Origin: CAVZCK01 sp963798805
Lineage (GTDB): Bacteria > Pseudomonadota > Alphaproteobacteria > Rhizobiales > Rhodomicrobiaceae
Direction: 5' to 3'
Assembly: GCA_963798805.1 (NCBI GenBank)
Contig: CAWCVC010000002.1
Location: 186,001-250,000 of the forward strand
DNA length: 64,000 bases
Below the pieces are notes generated by a model. That model ran no database searches and was not told the origin of the DNA. It was given only the letters and a program-made list of their open reading frames with translations. Positions 53,473 through 63,065 of the stretch are shown here, in pieces (positions within the stretch are counted from its first letter, which is position 1; each line of letters begins with the position of its first letter). The position numbers were made by a program, and so were the translations under genes.

Positions 53473-54831
53473 ATGACTGAGCCGAGCGGCGCTGCCAGCC
53501 AAGATCAACGCCAGCTCGACACCCCTTCCGTGTCCGGGATGACAGCCGTCACCCTCGCCATCGCCGATATGATCGGCATCGGCGTCTTCACCAGCCTCGG
53601 CTTTCAGGTCGCCTCGATCCCCTCCGTCTTTTCCGTGATCATGCTCTGGGTCGTCGGCGGCATCGCCGCGCTTTGCGGGGCACTCTGCTATGCCGAGCTT
53701 GCGGCGATGTTCCCGCGCTCTGGCGGCGAATATAATTTTCTATCGCGCAGCTTTCATCCGGCGGTCGGCTTTCTCGCGGGCTGGATCTCGGCGACCGTGG
53801 GCTTCGCCGCGCCGGTGGCACTCGCGGCAATGGCCTTCGGCAGCTATTTCTCCGGCGTGGTGCCCGGCGCACCGCCACTGACGCTGGGGCTCTCGGTGGT
53901 CTGGTTCGCCTCGATTGTGCATCTGTGCGGCGTCAGGCAGGGAAGCGTGTTCCAGAACGTCTCGACCTTCATCAAGCTCGGCCTGATAGGCGTATTGATC
54001 ATCGCCGGGCTGGTTCTCGGCAAGCCGCAGCCGATTTCCTTTGCGCCAGCCGCAGCGGATCTCGGCTATATCGGCAGCGCGCCCTTCGCCATCGGCCTCG
54101 TCTTTGTGCTGTATTCTTATTCGGGCTGGAACGCTGCGACCTATATAGCGGGAGAGGTGCGAGAGCCGCATAAGACGCTGCCGCGCTCGATCTTCACCTC
54201 TCTCCTATTAGTAATCGCGCTCTACGTGGCGCTGAATGCCGTCTTTCTCTATACGACGCCAATGTCGCAGATGGCCGGCCAGATCGATGTGGCGCTGGTT
54301 GCCGGGCGCCATATTTTCGGTGAGGACGGTGGCCGGCTGGTGGGCGCGCTGATCTGCCTGGGACTCGTCTCCTCGATCAGCGCCATGACCTGGATCGGAC
54401 CGCGCGTCACCATGACCATGGGCGAGGATCTGCCGCTGCTCCGGGTCTTCTCCCGCCGGACGGCGAACGGGGTTCCGGCCACCGCAATCGTTACCCAGCT
54501 CGTCATCGTCAACATCCTCCTCTTCAGCCAGAGCTTCGAGGCGGTCCTCGATTACGTCCAGTTCAGCCTCACATTCTGTTCCTTCCTCACCGTGCTGGGC
54601 GTCATCATCCTGCGCATCACCCACCCCGATCTGCCCCGCCCCTACAAGACCTGGGGCTACCCCGTGACACCCTTCGTCTTTCTCGCGATCACTCTCTTCA
54701 CGATGTACTATTTGATGGCCGAGCGTCTGCTGCAGTCGCTGGCCGGTCTTGCGACGATGTTCGCCGGTCTTGTCATCTATTTCGCCGCACAGAAAAATTG
54801 GCGCTTCGTCGCGCCGCTAGGGAGCCGTTGA
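53473..54831 (+). CDS. APC-family amino-acid permease
   Basis: 452 aa from MTEPSGAASQDQRQLD; the longer upstream frame has no family sequence. About twelve membrane spans, with the APC signature GIGVFTSLGFQV in helix 1, CYAELAAMFPRSGGEYNFLS in helix 2-3 and SYSGWNAATYIAGEVREPHK in helix 6. It resembles LAT/AGT-like transporters. Substrate not readable. It is followed after 2 nt by a secreted-protein gene. Confidence 0.85.
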   Translation: MTEPSGAASQDQRQLDTPSVSGMTAVTLAIADMIGIGVFTSLGFQVASIPSVFSVIMLWVVGGIAALCGALCYAELAAMFPRSGGEYNFLSRSFHPAVGFLAGWISATVGFAAPVALAAMAFGSYFSGVVPGAPPLTLGLSVVWFASIVHLCGVRQGSVFQNVSTFIKLGLIGVLIIAGLVLGKPQPISFAPAAADLGYIGSAPFAIGLVFVLYSYSGWNAATYIAGEVREPHKTLPRSIFTSLLLVIALYVALNAVFLYTTPMSQMAGQIDVALVAGRHIFGEDGGRLVGALICLGLVSSISAMTWIGPRVTMTMGEDLPLLRVFSRRTANGVPATAIVTQLVIVNILLFSQSFEAVLDYVQFSLTFCSFLTVLGVIILRITHPDLPRPYKTWGYPVTPFVFLAITLFTMYYLMAERLLQSLAGLATMFAGLVIYFAAQKNWRFVAPLGSR

Positions 54832-54833
54832 CT

Positions 54834-55955
54834 ATGAGTAAAGCGTTGAGGTCGATCCGTGCCGCCCTTCCGGCACTGCTCATTACCGGATTTCTGGCGA
54901 GCGGCGCCTCGGCGGCCGACAGCACGCCGAATGATGCAGCGCGGTTCCTGGCGGGGATGCCCCCGACGGAAGGCGCGCCGCTCGCGAAGCGCACGGATGA
55001 GGCAGGCTGGAAGCGGCATGAGCGCTATTTTGACAATGCCTGGGAGAAGCTCGAGAAGCGCCAGCTCTCGAAGATCGGCGACTGGCAGGCGGCTCATCTG
55101 ACATCGCCTCAGCAGACTCTCTTCTACATGTTCAGCGGTCCGGATTTCCTTTACGCCAGCGCCTTTTTTCCGAAAGCCGCGACCTACATCATGAGCGGCC
55201 TGGAGCCGATCGGACAGGTGCCTGAGCTGAGCGAGATGTCGTCGCGCACCCTGCAGAACGAGTTCCGGAATTTGGAAGTCTCGCTGAACACGGTGCTGAA
55301 CTACAGCTTCTTCATTACCCGAAATATGGAGAGGCAGCTTCGCACTGGAAAGGTGAACGGCACTCTGCCGGTGATCTACGTTTTCCTCGCCCGCTCCGGC
55401 AAGACGATTAACAATGTCAGCTATGTCGAGCTGGACGCCGACGGCAATATCAAGCCGGCGACCGACGCCAGCGCCAGAATAGTGACCAAGGGAGTGAAGA
55501 TCGAGTTCGCCGCCAGCGACGGCCGCAAGCAGACGCTCTACTATTTCCGGACCGATCTCTCGAATGGCGGGGTGAAAAAAGCCGGTTTCCTGAAATTCTG
55601 CGAGAAGCTCGCGCCTGGCGACGCTTTCATCAAGAGCGCCTCCTATCTGCTGCATTCCGGGAGCTTCTCGACCGTCCGCGACTTTATTTTGCAGAACAGC
55701 GCGGCGGTGCTTCAGGACGATTCCGGCATTCCGGTTTCCTATTTCAAGGAGGCCGACTGGGACCTGAAGCCCTTTGGGCGTTATCGGGGGCCGATCCCGA
55801 TTTTCCGCGGCAATTATCAGTCGAGGCTTGCCAGGCTGTTCCGCCAGCCGGACCGCGAGTCGATCAGCTTCGGCGTCGGCTATCGCTGGCGGCCGAATGA
55901 GTCGAACCTGCTGCTTTCGGTGAAGAAGCAGCCGAAGGCGGCGCTGGCTCAGTAG
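54834..55955 (+). CDS. Secreted hypothetical protein
   Basis: 373 aa. The signal peptide MSKALRSIRAALPALLITGF runs to ASAADS. The rest is soluble, with FYMFSGPDFLYASAFFPKAA, LNYSFFITRNMERQLRTGKV and a C-terminal beta-rich part (DRESISFGVGYRWRPNES). I do not recognise a catalytic motif. Because it starts 2 nt after the permease stop, it is probably cotranscribed and might assist import. Confidence 0.6.
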   Translation: MSKALRSIRAALPALLITGFLASGASAADSTPNDAARFLAGMPPTEGAPLAKRTDEAGWKRHERYFDNAWEKLEKRQLSKIGDWQAAHLTSPQQTLFYMFSGPDFLYASAFFPKAATYIMSGLEPIGQVPELSEMSSRTLQNEFRNLEVSLNTVLNYSFFITRNMERQLRTGKVNGTLPVIYVFLARSGKTINNVSYVELDADGNIKPATDASARIVTKGVKIEFAASDGRKQTLYYFRTDLSNGGVKKAGFLKFCEKLAPGDAFIKSASYLLHSGSFSTVRDFILQNSAAVLQDDSGIPVSYFKEADWDLKPFGRYRGPIPIFRGNYQSRLARLFRQPDRESISFGVGYRWRPNESNLLLSVKKQPKAALAQ

Positions 55956-56083
55956 AGTTCACCTGCGAACTGGAACGACGCTCATTGCGGCTGGAGGCGA
56001 CTCCGGCCGCAGCCTTTTGAACAGTGCTTGGCCGCGAGGGCAGGGGCCTCTGAAAGGAATGTGCGTCGATCGGACAGCTTGGC

Positions 56084-56157
56084 TGGAGGCGACGCCCGGA
56101 ATCGAACCGGGGTGGACGGCTTTGCAGGCCGCTGCGTAACCACTCCGCCACGTCGCC
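56084..56157 (-). tRNA. tRNA-Cys (GCA)
   Basis: 74 nt. Acceptor GGCGACG pairs with CGTCGCC before TCCA, the anticodon loop is CTGCAAA, and the T-arm GGTTCGATTCC. CCA encoded. It lies in 55956-56326, which has no other gene. Confidence 0.95.
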
Positions 56158-56326
56158 CTAAGATGTTGAGGGATACCGAAATTTCCGGCACCGCCGCCCG
56201 AGCGCAACAGGCCCAAGCCCGGTCTTTGTACAGCACCTGCCAGGGCTGCGGCAAGGCTTTCGACGGCCAAGCCTTCGCTCCTGAGCTACGTGGCCGCTCG
56301 ATCTTGCGAAGCATCTGGCTTCATGA

Positions 56327-57022
56327 TCAAACCAGCCCCGACGAACGCAGGCTGACATGGCCGTCGCGCCCCACGATGAGATGATCATGGACGTCGATGT
56401 CGAGCGGCTCGGCGGCCGCCATGATCTCCTTGGTCATCTCGATATCGGCGCGCGACGGCGTCGGATCGCCGGAGGGATGGTTGTGCACGAGGATGATCGC
56501 CGAAGCCGACAGCTCCAGCGCCCGCTTCACCACCTCGCGCACATAGACCGGCGTATGATCGACCGTACCGCGCCCCTGCACCTCATCCGCCAGGAGCCGG
56601 TTGCGCTTGTCGAGAAAGAGGATGCGGAACTCCTCATGCATCTGGAAGCCCATGGCGGCGCGGCAATATCCGACCACCTTGTCCCAGGAGCTGAGCAGCG
56701 GGCGCTTCATCACCTCGCCCTGCATCAGCCGGACGGCGGCGGCGCGCACCAGCCGAATCTCGGTAATCGCGGAGAGGCCGAGCCCCGGCACTTCCGAAAG
56801 CCGCTCCTCGCTCGCATTGATGGCTTCGGCAAAGCCGCCGAATTTGGTGATGATGGCCTTGGCGAGCGGTTTGGTGTCCCGGCGCGGAATGGCGCGGAAA
56901 AGGATCAGCTCCATCAGCTCGTAATCGGGCAGCGTCTCCGCCCCCTTCTGCCGGAACCGCTGCCGCAGCCGTTCCCGATGGCCAAAATAATGCGGAACCG
57001 CTTCTTCCTTGAATGCCGACAT
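56327..57022 (-). CDS. radC: RadC-family JAMM protein
   Basis: 231 aa from MSAFKEEAVPHYFGHRERLR. HhH-like segments (LSEVPGLGLSAITEIRLVRA) precede the JAMM metal site HNHPSGDPTPSRADIEMT and HDHLIVGRDGHVSLR. Despite the name the role in repair is doubtful; related proteins occur in mobile islands, but this one has the core chromosomal neighbour map. Confidence 0.9.
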   Translation of the reverse strand: MSAFKEEAVPHYFGHRERLRQRFRQKGAETLPDYELMELILFRAIPRRDTKPLAKAIITKFGGFAEAINASEERLSEVPGLGLSAITEIRLVRAAAVRLMQGEVMKRPLLSSWDKVVGYCRAAMGFQMHEEFRILFLDKRNRLLADEVQGRGTVDHTPVYVREVVKRALELSASAIILVHNHPSGDPTPSRADIEMTKEIMAAAEPLDIDVHDHLIVGRDGHVSLRSSGLV

Positions 57023-57165
57023 CGGCAAAGCCCCTCGACGCGCAACAAACGAGACGCCATAAAGAGATATCGCGCCCGCGAAAGCTGCAATCGGCGAAAA
57101 CACTTAAGAGCTGTGGCGGAGACCACACTCGACCGCGGGGAAGAGAGCTTCCGGTGGCCCCCAGC

Positions 57166-57999
57166 CTAGCTCCGCAGCACGACGCCGTGATAGGGCGGCT
57201 TGTGCCAGCCGCGCGGCGAATAGGTGAAGACCTCGCAGCCGGTCTCGGTGACGCCGACCGAGTGCTCGAACTGCGCCGAGAGCGAACGGTCGCGGGTGAC
57301 GGCGGTCCAGCCGTCCGACAGCATCTTCACATGCGGCTTGCCGAGATTGATCATCGGCTCGACCGTGAAGATCATGCCCGGCTCCAGGATCGCGCCTTCG
57401 CCCGGCTCGCCATAATGCAGGATGTTCGGCCGGTCGTGGAAAACCAAGCCGAGCCCATGTCCACAGAAATCGCGCACGACGCTGCAGCGCTCGGCTTCCG
57501 CGTAATCCTGGATGGCCGCGCCGATGTCGCCGAGCGCATTGCCCGGCTTCACCGCTGCGATGCCGCGCATCATCGCCTCATGAGTGACGACGATCAGCCG
57601 CTCGGCCTTCCGTGAAATCTCGCCGACCGGATACATCCGGCTGGAATCGCCGTGCCAGCCGTCGACGATGACCGTGATGTCGATATTGACGACATCGCCT
57701 TCGCGCAGCGGTCGAGGCCCGGGAATGCCGTGACAGACGACGTGATTGACCGAGGTGCACAGGAATTTCGTATAGCCGCGATAGTTGAGCGTCGCCGGGA
57801 CAGCGCCGCGCGACAGGATGAAATCGAGCGCGATCTCGTCGAGCCGTTCGGTCGTCAGGCCGGGCTGTACATATTCGGTAATCATGTCGAGCGCCTCGGC
57901 CGCAAGACGGCCGGCCTTGCGCATCCCCACAAAGGCGTCGGAACCGTGGATCTTGATCTTCCCTGCGGAGGGCGCGGTCGGGCGCTCGATAAATGTCAT
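57166..57999 (-). CDS. map: Type I methionine aminopeptidase
   Basis: 277 aa. Metal ligands: Asp in VNIDITVIVDGWHGDSSRM (two Asp), His in CGHGLGLVFHDRP, Glu in FTVEPMIN and Glu in QFEHSVGVTE. The substrate His is in VNHVVCHGIP. Removes initiator Met from new proteins; expected to be essential. Length is typical for alphaproteobacteria. Confidence 0.95.
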   Translation of the reverse strand: MTFIERPTAPSAGKIKIHGSDAFVGMRKAGRLAAEALDMITEYVQPGLTTERLDEIALDFILSRGAVPATLNYRGYTKFLCTSVNHVVCHGIPGPRPLREGDVVNIDITVIVDGWHGDSSRMYPVGEISRKAERLIVVTHEAMMRGIAAVKPGNALGDIGAAIQDYAEAERCSVVRDFCGHGLGLVFHDRPNILHYGEPGEGAILEPGMIFTVEPMINLGKPHVKMLSDGWTAVTRDRSLSAQFEHSVGVTETGCEVFTYSPRGWHKPPYHGVVLRS

Positions 58000-58263
58000 G
58001 TATAGAGCGGGCTCAACGTTTGCTAATCGACATCGACTGTTGGACCGGATTGAATCTTACCAGCAATCCGTCATTTAAATGGTCTTGCCAAGCCTTTCTT
58101 TGAAGTCCAACTAAGGAAGAAGATGGGCGGGCCGTTCGACACGCGTGTACGGCTTCCACTATCGCAAAATATGCCATCGGGCGCCCCGGCGTCTCCCCAA
58201 AATCTCTGCCGGACTGCGCTCCTCCCGCTGCCGTCGGCGGTGAAACCGATCATCCGGACGGAT

Positions 58264-59517
58264 ATGCTTCAGACCAAGCCTCCCCAGGCATCCGTTGCCA
58301 GACGAGAGCAGCCATTCGCCGAATTCGTCGCGCTGATCGCGGTGATGATGGCGCTCACCGCGCTCAGCGTAGACATCATGCTGCCGGCGCTCGACGACAT
58401 CGGCCGCGATCTCGGTCTGCCGACGGCCAACGATGCCCAGCTTATCATTATCATCTATCTCGGCGGATTTTCGCTGGGTCAGGTCATCTTCGGTCCGCTC
58501 TCCGACCGCTTCGGCCGCAAGCCGCCGCTCTATGTAGGACTCGGGATCTATCTGATCGCCTCGGTCGCGGCGCTGTTTGCCGGTTCGGCGACCACAATGT
58601 TCGCAGCTCGCGCATTGCAGGGCCTGGGTGCGGCCGGGCCGCGTATCATCGCCATCGCCATTGTGCGCGACCGCTTTGCCGGCCGGGATATGGCCCGCGT
58701 CATGTCCTTCGTGATGATGATTTTTATTATCATGCCGATTTTCGCGCCGAGCCTGGGACAGGCGATCATGGCAATTGGGCCCTGGCGGGCGATTTTCGCG
58801 CTCCTGCTGGTGCCCTCGGTGGTCGTTTTCGTCTGGGCCGGATTGCGGCTCCAGGAAACGCACCCGCCGCAGAAGCGCCTGCCGCTGTCGCGCGAACGGC
58901 TGCTCGGCGCCCTGTGGACCGTTCTGACCACGCGCCAGACGGTTGGCTATGCCATTGGCTTCGGCTTCTTCTTCGGCGTGCTGCTGAGCTATATTGCGAG
59001 CGCCGAGCAAATCTTCGTCGATGTCTATAAGCTCGGTTCCACCTTTCCGCTGGTGTTCGGCGCCATCTCCTCGGTGATGGTGCTGGCCTCGATTACCAAC
59101 GCGTGGCTCGTCGGACGGCTCGGCATGCGGCGCGTCTCCCATTTTTCGCTCCTGGCGTTCCTCGGCGTTTGCGGGATCATGGCGCTCGCCGGTTATCCCG
59201 AAAAGCCGCCGCTTATCTGGTTCTCTCTGTTTATCGCGTCGGCCTTTTTCTGCTTCGGTCTGATCGGGCCGAATTTCAACGCCCTTGCGATGGAGCGGGT
59301 CGGTGAGATTGCCGGCATGGCCTCATCTTTTGTCGGCTTTTACACGACCGCGGTCGGCGCGCTCTTCGGCTATTTTGTCGGCCAGGCGTTCGACGGCACG
59401 GTTCGGCCGCTGGCAATCGGTTTTACGCTGTTGGGACTGGGAGCGCTTGTGACGGTGCTGATCACCGAGCGCGGCAAGCTGGCGCATCCGCAACATGCAC
59501 CGGCGCCCGGCGAGTAG
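58264..59517 (+). CDS. Bcr/CflA-type MFS multidrug exporter
   Basis: 417 aa from MLQTKPPQASVARREQPFAE. Twelve membrane spans; signature SVDIMLPALDDIGRDLGL, the loop GPLSDRFGRKPPLYVGLG (motif A) and ARALQGLGAAGPRIIAIAIV (motif C region) define the Bcr/CflA drug:H+ antiporter group. Substrate unknown. Confidence 0.85.
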   Translation: MLQTKPPQASVARREQPFAEFVALIAVMMALTALSVDIMLPALDDIGRDLGLPTANDAQLIIIIYLGGFSLGQVIFGPLSDRFGRKPPLYVGLGIYLIASVAALFAGSATTMFAARALQGLGAAGPRIIAIAIVRDRFAGRDMARVMSFVMMIFIIMPIFAPSLGQAIMAIGPWRAIFALLLVPSVVVFVWAGLRLQETHPPQKRLPLSRERLLGALWTVLTTRQTVGYAIGFGFFFGVLLSYIASAEQIFVDVYKLGSTFPLVFGAISSVMVLASITNAWLVGRLGMRRVSHFSLLAFLGVCGIMALAGYPEKPPLIWFSLFIASAFFCFGLIGPNFNALAMERVGEIAGMASSFVGFYTTAVGALFGYFVGQAFDGTVRPLAIGFTLLGLGALVTVLITERGKLAHPQHAPAPGE

Positions 59518-59784
59518 AAGCCGGTCATCTCTCCGGAGTTGACGTTTCGGGGCATTCGCGTGTAGAGCTAACCGCAATTCTGACTTGCGCAAGAATTGCG
59601 TGAGCCTTGCACATGGCCGGGGATGTCCCAAGGGCCGGGAGGCAAGGCGCACACCATCCGCCAGCGAGGATTCGCCCGCGGATGTGATTTGCGTTTGGAA
59701 AAAGGGATCTTGCCATTGCTTCGCGGGGCGGCGCTCCACACTTTCAGATCAACGTAAACTCCGTAAATCCAGGCTGACAGTTAC

Positions 59785-61317
59785 ATGTTCGAAACACTCT
59801 CCGACCGTCTTTCCGGTATTCTAGACAAGCTCACTGGGCGTGGCGCTCTCTCCGAGGCCGACGTCGCGGAAGCGATGCGCGAGGTGCGCCGCGCGCTGCT
59901 CGAGGCCGATGTGGCGCTCGAAGTGGTGCGCTCCTTCATCGACCGGGTGCGCGCCAAGGCCGTCGGCCGTGAGGTGGTCAAGTCGGTCACGCCCGGCCAG
60001 ATGGTCGTTAAGATCGTGCATGACGAGCTTGTCGAGACCCTCGGCAAAGAGGCCGAGCCGCTCGATCTCAATGCTCCGTCGCCTTTCGCGATTATGATGG
60101 TCGGCCTGCAGGGCTCGGGCAAAACCACGACGACGGCCAAGATCGCCAGGCGGCTGACGGACCGCGAGAAGAAGCGCGTGCTGATGGCCTCGCTCGATAC
60201 GCGCCGCCCCGCCGCGCAGGAGCAGCTCAAGATCCTCGGCGAGCAGACCGGCATCGACACGCTGCCGATCGTCGCCGGACAGACGCCACAGCAGATCGCG
60301 CGACGCGCCATGGAGGCGGGCCGCCTTGGCGGCTATGACGTCGTCATGCTCGACACCGCCGGCCGGCTGCATATCGACGAAGCGCTGATGGCGGAGACGG
60401 TCGAGATCCGCGATGCCGCCCGCCCGCATGAAACGCTGCTGGTCGCGGACGCCCTGACGGGCCAGGATGCGGTGAACCTTGCGCGAACCTTCGACGAACG
60501 AATCGGTGTTTCCGGTATTGTTCTCACCCGCGTCGACGGCGACGGACGCGGCGGCGCGGCGCTGTCCATGCGCGCCGTTACCGGTAAGCCGATCAAGCTG
60601 CTCGGCACCGGTGAGAAGATCGACGCGCTGGAGGAGTTTTACCCCGAGCGCATCGCCGGCCGCATTCTCGGTATGGGCGATGTCGTCAGCCTCGTCGAAA
60701 AGGCCGCGGCGAGCATCGATGCCGAGCAGGCGCAGAAAGTCGCGCGCAAGATGCAGAAGGGCGAGTTCGATCTGGCGGATCTCGCCGACCAGCTCCGCCA
60801 GATGCAGAAGATCGGGGGTATGTCCTCCATCCTCGGCATGCTACCCGGCATCGGCAAGGTGAAGAAGCAGATCGGCGCCTCCGGCCTCGACGACAAGATG
60901 TTCAAACAGCAGGTCGCAATCATATCCTCGATGACGCCGAAGGAGCGGCGCAGCCCGAAGATTTTGCAGGCGTCGCGCAAGAAGCGCATCGCCGCCGGCT
61001 CGGGAACGAGCGTGCAGGAGGTGAACAAGCTGCTGAAGATGCACCGGACCATGGCCGACATGATGAAACAGGTTTCGAAGGGCAAGGGCGGTCTGGGGAA
61101 GATGTTCGGCCTCGGCGGCGGCATGCCGGAAGTGACGCCGGAGATGGTCGAGGCGGCGAAGTCGGGCAAGCTGCCCCCAGGCATGCAGGTGCCGCCTGGG
61201 ATGGGCGGATTGCCCGGGGGAATGCCGGGAGGCTTTCCGGGGCTGCCGAGTGGACTGCCGAAGGGTTTTCCGGGCGGAATGGGCGGTCTGCCCGGCCTGC
61301 CTGGGAAGAAGAAATGA
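59785..61317 (+). CDS. ffh: Signal recognition particle protein Ffh
   Basis: 510 aa. N domain, then GTPase G1 GLQGSGKTTTTAKIA, ALDTRRPAAQEQL-type G2 (SLDTRRPAAQEQL), DTAGRLHID (G3) and TRVDGDGRGGAALS. The M domain (SSILGMLPGIGKVKKQ to QVSKGKGGLGKMFG) ends in a long Gly/Met/Pro tail (GMQVPPGMGGLPGG and onward), which explains the extra length. It targets membrane proteins with 4.5S RNA. First gene of the ffh to trmD row. Confidence 0.95.
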   Translation: MFETLSDRLSGILDKLTGRGALSEADVAEAMREVRRALLEADVALEVVRSFIDRVRAKAVGREVVKSVTPGQMVVKIVHDELVETLGKEAEPLDLNAPSPFAIMMVGLQGSGKTTTTAKIARRLTDREKKRVLMASLDTRRPAAQEQLKILGEQTGIDTLPIVAGQTPQQIARRAMEAGRLGGYDVVMLDTAGRLHIDEALMAETVEIRDAARPHETLLVADALTGQDAVNLARTFDERIGVSGIVLTRVDGDGRGGAALSMRAVTGKPIKLLGTGEKIDALEEFYPERIAGRILGMGDVVSLVEKAAASIDAEQAQKVARKMQKGEFDLADLADQLRQMQKIGGMSSILGMLPGIGKVKKQIGASGLDDKMFKQQVAIISSMTPKERRSPKILQASRKKRIAAGSGTSVQEVNKLLKMHRTMADMMKQVSKGKGGLGKMFGLGGGMPEVTPEMVEAAKSGKLPPGMQVPPGMGGLPGGMPGGFPGLPSGLPKGFPGGMGGLPGLPGKKK

Positions 61318-61320
61318 GCT

Positions 61321-61626
61321 ATGGACAGCGAGAAAGTCCGAGAGACAGCTGCGTTGCTTCGCGAACGAGCGGATTTGATGGAAATGTTCAGCGGGGACGT
61401 CCGTGAGATAAAAATCACATTATCACTCAATGATGACGTAGCCGGTAGGAACAGCTACGTAGAGTACTACATAACATGCGATTATTTCAATGATTTAGAC
61501 GACGAGGATAGGTTCTGGGGGATATTTCGCAAGCGCATCGATGCTATTGATCGCCGTTTGCAGGAACTTGGGATTTCAATAGTAAACATAGATAACCGAG
61601 ATCGAAAGGCCGATAAAGAACAGTAA
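61321..61626 (+). CDS. Hypothetical protein between ffh and rpsP
   Basis: 101 aa from MDSEKVRETAALLRERADLM, starting 3 nt after ffh. An N-terminal helix is followed by a strand-rich part (EIKITLSLNDDVAGRNSYVE) and an acidic segment (NDLDDEDRFW). No family recognised. AT-richer than ffh, hinting that it was acquired with the GIY-YIG element. Confidence 0.55.
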   Translation: MDSEKVRETAALLRERADLMEMFSGDVREIKITLSLNDDVAGRNSYVEYYITCDYFNDLDDEDRFWGIFRKRIDAIDRRLQELGISIVNIDNRDRKADKEQ

Positions 61627-61635
61627 ATTCTGGAC

Positions 61636-61662
61636 GAAATCCCCGCGAAAGCGGGAATCCAG
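61636..61662. repeat. 27-bp inverted repeat left of GIY-YIG gene
   Basis: GAAATCCCCGCGAAAGCGGG continuing AATCCAG. It is the inverse of 61996-62022 with one mismatch and itself contains CCCCGC-GAAA-GCGGG. Confidence 0.7.
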
Positions 61663-61701
61663 GTGTTGCTAGTCTGAATTGAGGGACGAACTGACGGATG
61701 A

Positions 61702-61992
61702 ATGGCGGCATATGTCTACATTCTGGCGAGCAAGCCCGGCGGGACGATCTACATAGGTGCTTGCACCAATCTGATCTCCCGAGTCCATCAGCATCGGATT
61801 GGAGCGGTTGAGGGCTTTACGAAGAGGTACAAGGTCGATCGGCTTGTCTATTATGAGATTTTCGACCAGTGGGAAGTCGCTTTTCTGCGGGAGCGACAAC
61901 TGAAGAAATGGAACAGGAAATGGAAGATTGAGCTGATTGAAAAGGAAAATCAGAGCTGGATTGACCTCTATCCTGAGATTGCAAAGCAGTGA
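61702..61992 (+). CDS. GIY-YIG nuclease superfamily protein
   Basis: 96 aa. VYILASKPGGTIYIGACTNL is the GIY-YIG motif (YIL...YIG). Then RVHQHRIGAVEGFTKRYKVD (catalytic Arg) and LRERQLKKWNRKWKIELIEK with the metal Glu. Small single-domain members of this type (UPF0213) are often found beside CCCGCTTTCGCGGG repeats in alphaproteobacteria. It sits between ffh and rpsP, flanked by a 27-bp inverted repeat. Confidence 0.85.
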   Translation: MAAYVYILASKPGGTIYIGACTNLISRVHQHRIGAVEGFTKRYKVDRLVYYEIFDQWEVAFLRERQLKKWNRKWKIELIEKENQSWIDLYPEIAKQ

Positions 61993-61995
61993 GAG

Positions 61996-62022
61996 CTGGA
62001 TCCCCGCTTTCGCGGGGATTTC
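61996..62022. repeat. 27-bp inverted repeat right of GIY-YIG gene
   Basis: CTGGATCCCCGCTTTCGCGG continuing GGATTTC, partner of 61636-61662 (26 of 27 bases). It overlaps nothing coding and lies 37 bp before rpsP. Confidence 0.7.
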
Positions 62023-62059
62023 GAAGCTAAGAATTCAGAAGAAACAGGAAAAATCAGAC

Positions 62060-62437
62060 ATGCCACTGAAAATCAGACTGGCGCGGGGCGGTGCCAAAAA
62101 GCGCCCCTTCTACCGTATCGTCGTCGCCGAGGCGACCGCACCGCGCGATGGCCGGTTCATCGAGCGGCTGGGGAGCTGGAACCCCATCCTGCCGAAGGAT
62201 CACGCCGACCGCGTTGTGCTCGATGAGGAGCGGGTGAAGCACTGGCTCTCCGTCGGTGCGCAGCCGACCGACCGCGTGCTGCGCTTCCTCGACGAGAAGG
62301 GCCTCGCCAAGCGCCCGGCGCGCAGCAATCCGAAAAAAGCCGAGCCCGGCAAGAAAGCGGTGGAGCGCGCCGAGGAGAAGCGTAAGAAGGCCGAGGAAGC
62401 TGCTGGCGGCGGCGAGGAAGCGGCGGCGACGGCGTAG
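62060..62437 (+). CDS. rpsP: 30S ribosomal protein S16
   Basis: 125 aa from MPLKIRLARGGAKKRPFYRI, the invariant S16 start, with AGGAAAAATC upstream. Core SWNPILPKDHADRVVLDEER and HWLSVGAQPTDRVLRFL. The C-terminal Lys/Ala/Glu extension is typical of alphaproteobacteria. Confidence 0.95.
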   Translation: MPLKIRLARGGAKKRPFYRIVVAEATAPRDGRFIERLGSWNPILPKDHADRVVLDEERVKHWLSVGAQPTDRVLRFLDEKGLAKRPARSNPKKAEPGKKAVERAEEKRKKAEEAAGGGEEAAATA

Positions 62438-62513
62438 GCCCTCCGCTTTGCGTTGTTGGCTCGTCTTTCGGACTCTCCACACCGCATGCGGATGAACGCA
62501 ACGAGGCTGTCGA

Positions 62514-63065
62514 GTGTCGAAGCGCAGCGGAGAGGCCGACGAAAACGGGGCGAGGGATCGATTGATCCGCCTCGGCCGTATCTCTGGTGCGCAAGGGCTG
62601 CAAGGCGAGGTGAAGATCAGCAGCTTCACGGAGCCGCCGGAGAACATCGCCGCCTATGGGCCGCTCACGGACGGCACCGGCCGTAGCTTCGTCATTGAGC
62701 GCTTGCGTGCTATCAAAGGCTTGGCGGTGGCGGCGCAGCTTACCGGCGTGAGCGATCGCAACGCTGCCGAGGCGCTCAAAGGCACCGAGCTTTATGTCGC
62801 GCGCGAAATGCTCCCGGCGACGCATGAAGATGAGTGGTATTACCAGGATCTGATCGGGCTCGATGCCGTGTCGCCGCAGGGCGAGGCTGTGGGCGAAGTG
62901 ATCGCGGTACAGAATTTCGGCGCCGGCGACCTGCTGGAGATCCGGCCGGCGGAAGCGCGCCAGACGCTGCTCGTGCCGTTCACCAAGGCGGCCGTGCCGA
63001 TCGTGGATCTGAAGGCAAGGCGCGTCGTCGTCGATCTTGCGGAGGAAGAGGATGAACAGCCCTGA
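62514..63065 (+). CDS. rimM: 16S rRNA processing protein RimM
   Basis: 183 aa with a GTG start at 62514. LGRISGAQGLQGEVKISSFT is the RimM N-domain start (GxxxGxxGxxGE), and the PRC-barrel part is EWYYQDLIGLDAVSPQGEAV to LVPFTKAAVPIVDLKARRVV. Helps mature the 30S head together with S19. The next gene starts inside its last codons. Confidence 0.95.
   Translation: MSKRSGEADENGARDRLIRLGRISGAQGLQGEVKISSFTEPPENIAAYGPLTDGTGRSFVIERLRAIKGLAVAAQLTGVSDRNAAEALKGTELYVAREMLPATHEDEWYYQDLIGLDAVSPQGEAVGEVIAVQNFGAGDLLEIRPAEARQTLLVPFTKAAVPIVDLKARRVVVDLAEEEDEQP

Noticed and set aside
58159..59142. 327-aa minus-strand frame full of Arg, His, Asp and Glu
   Set aside because: Antisense of the MFS exporter.
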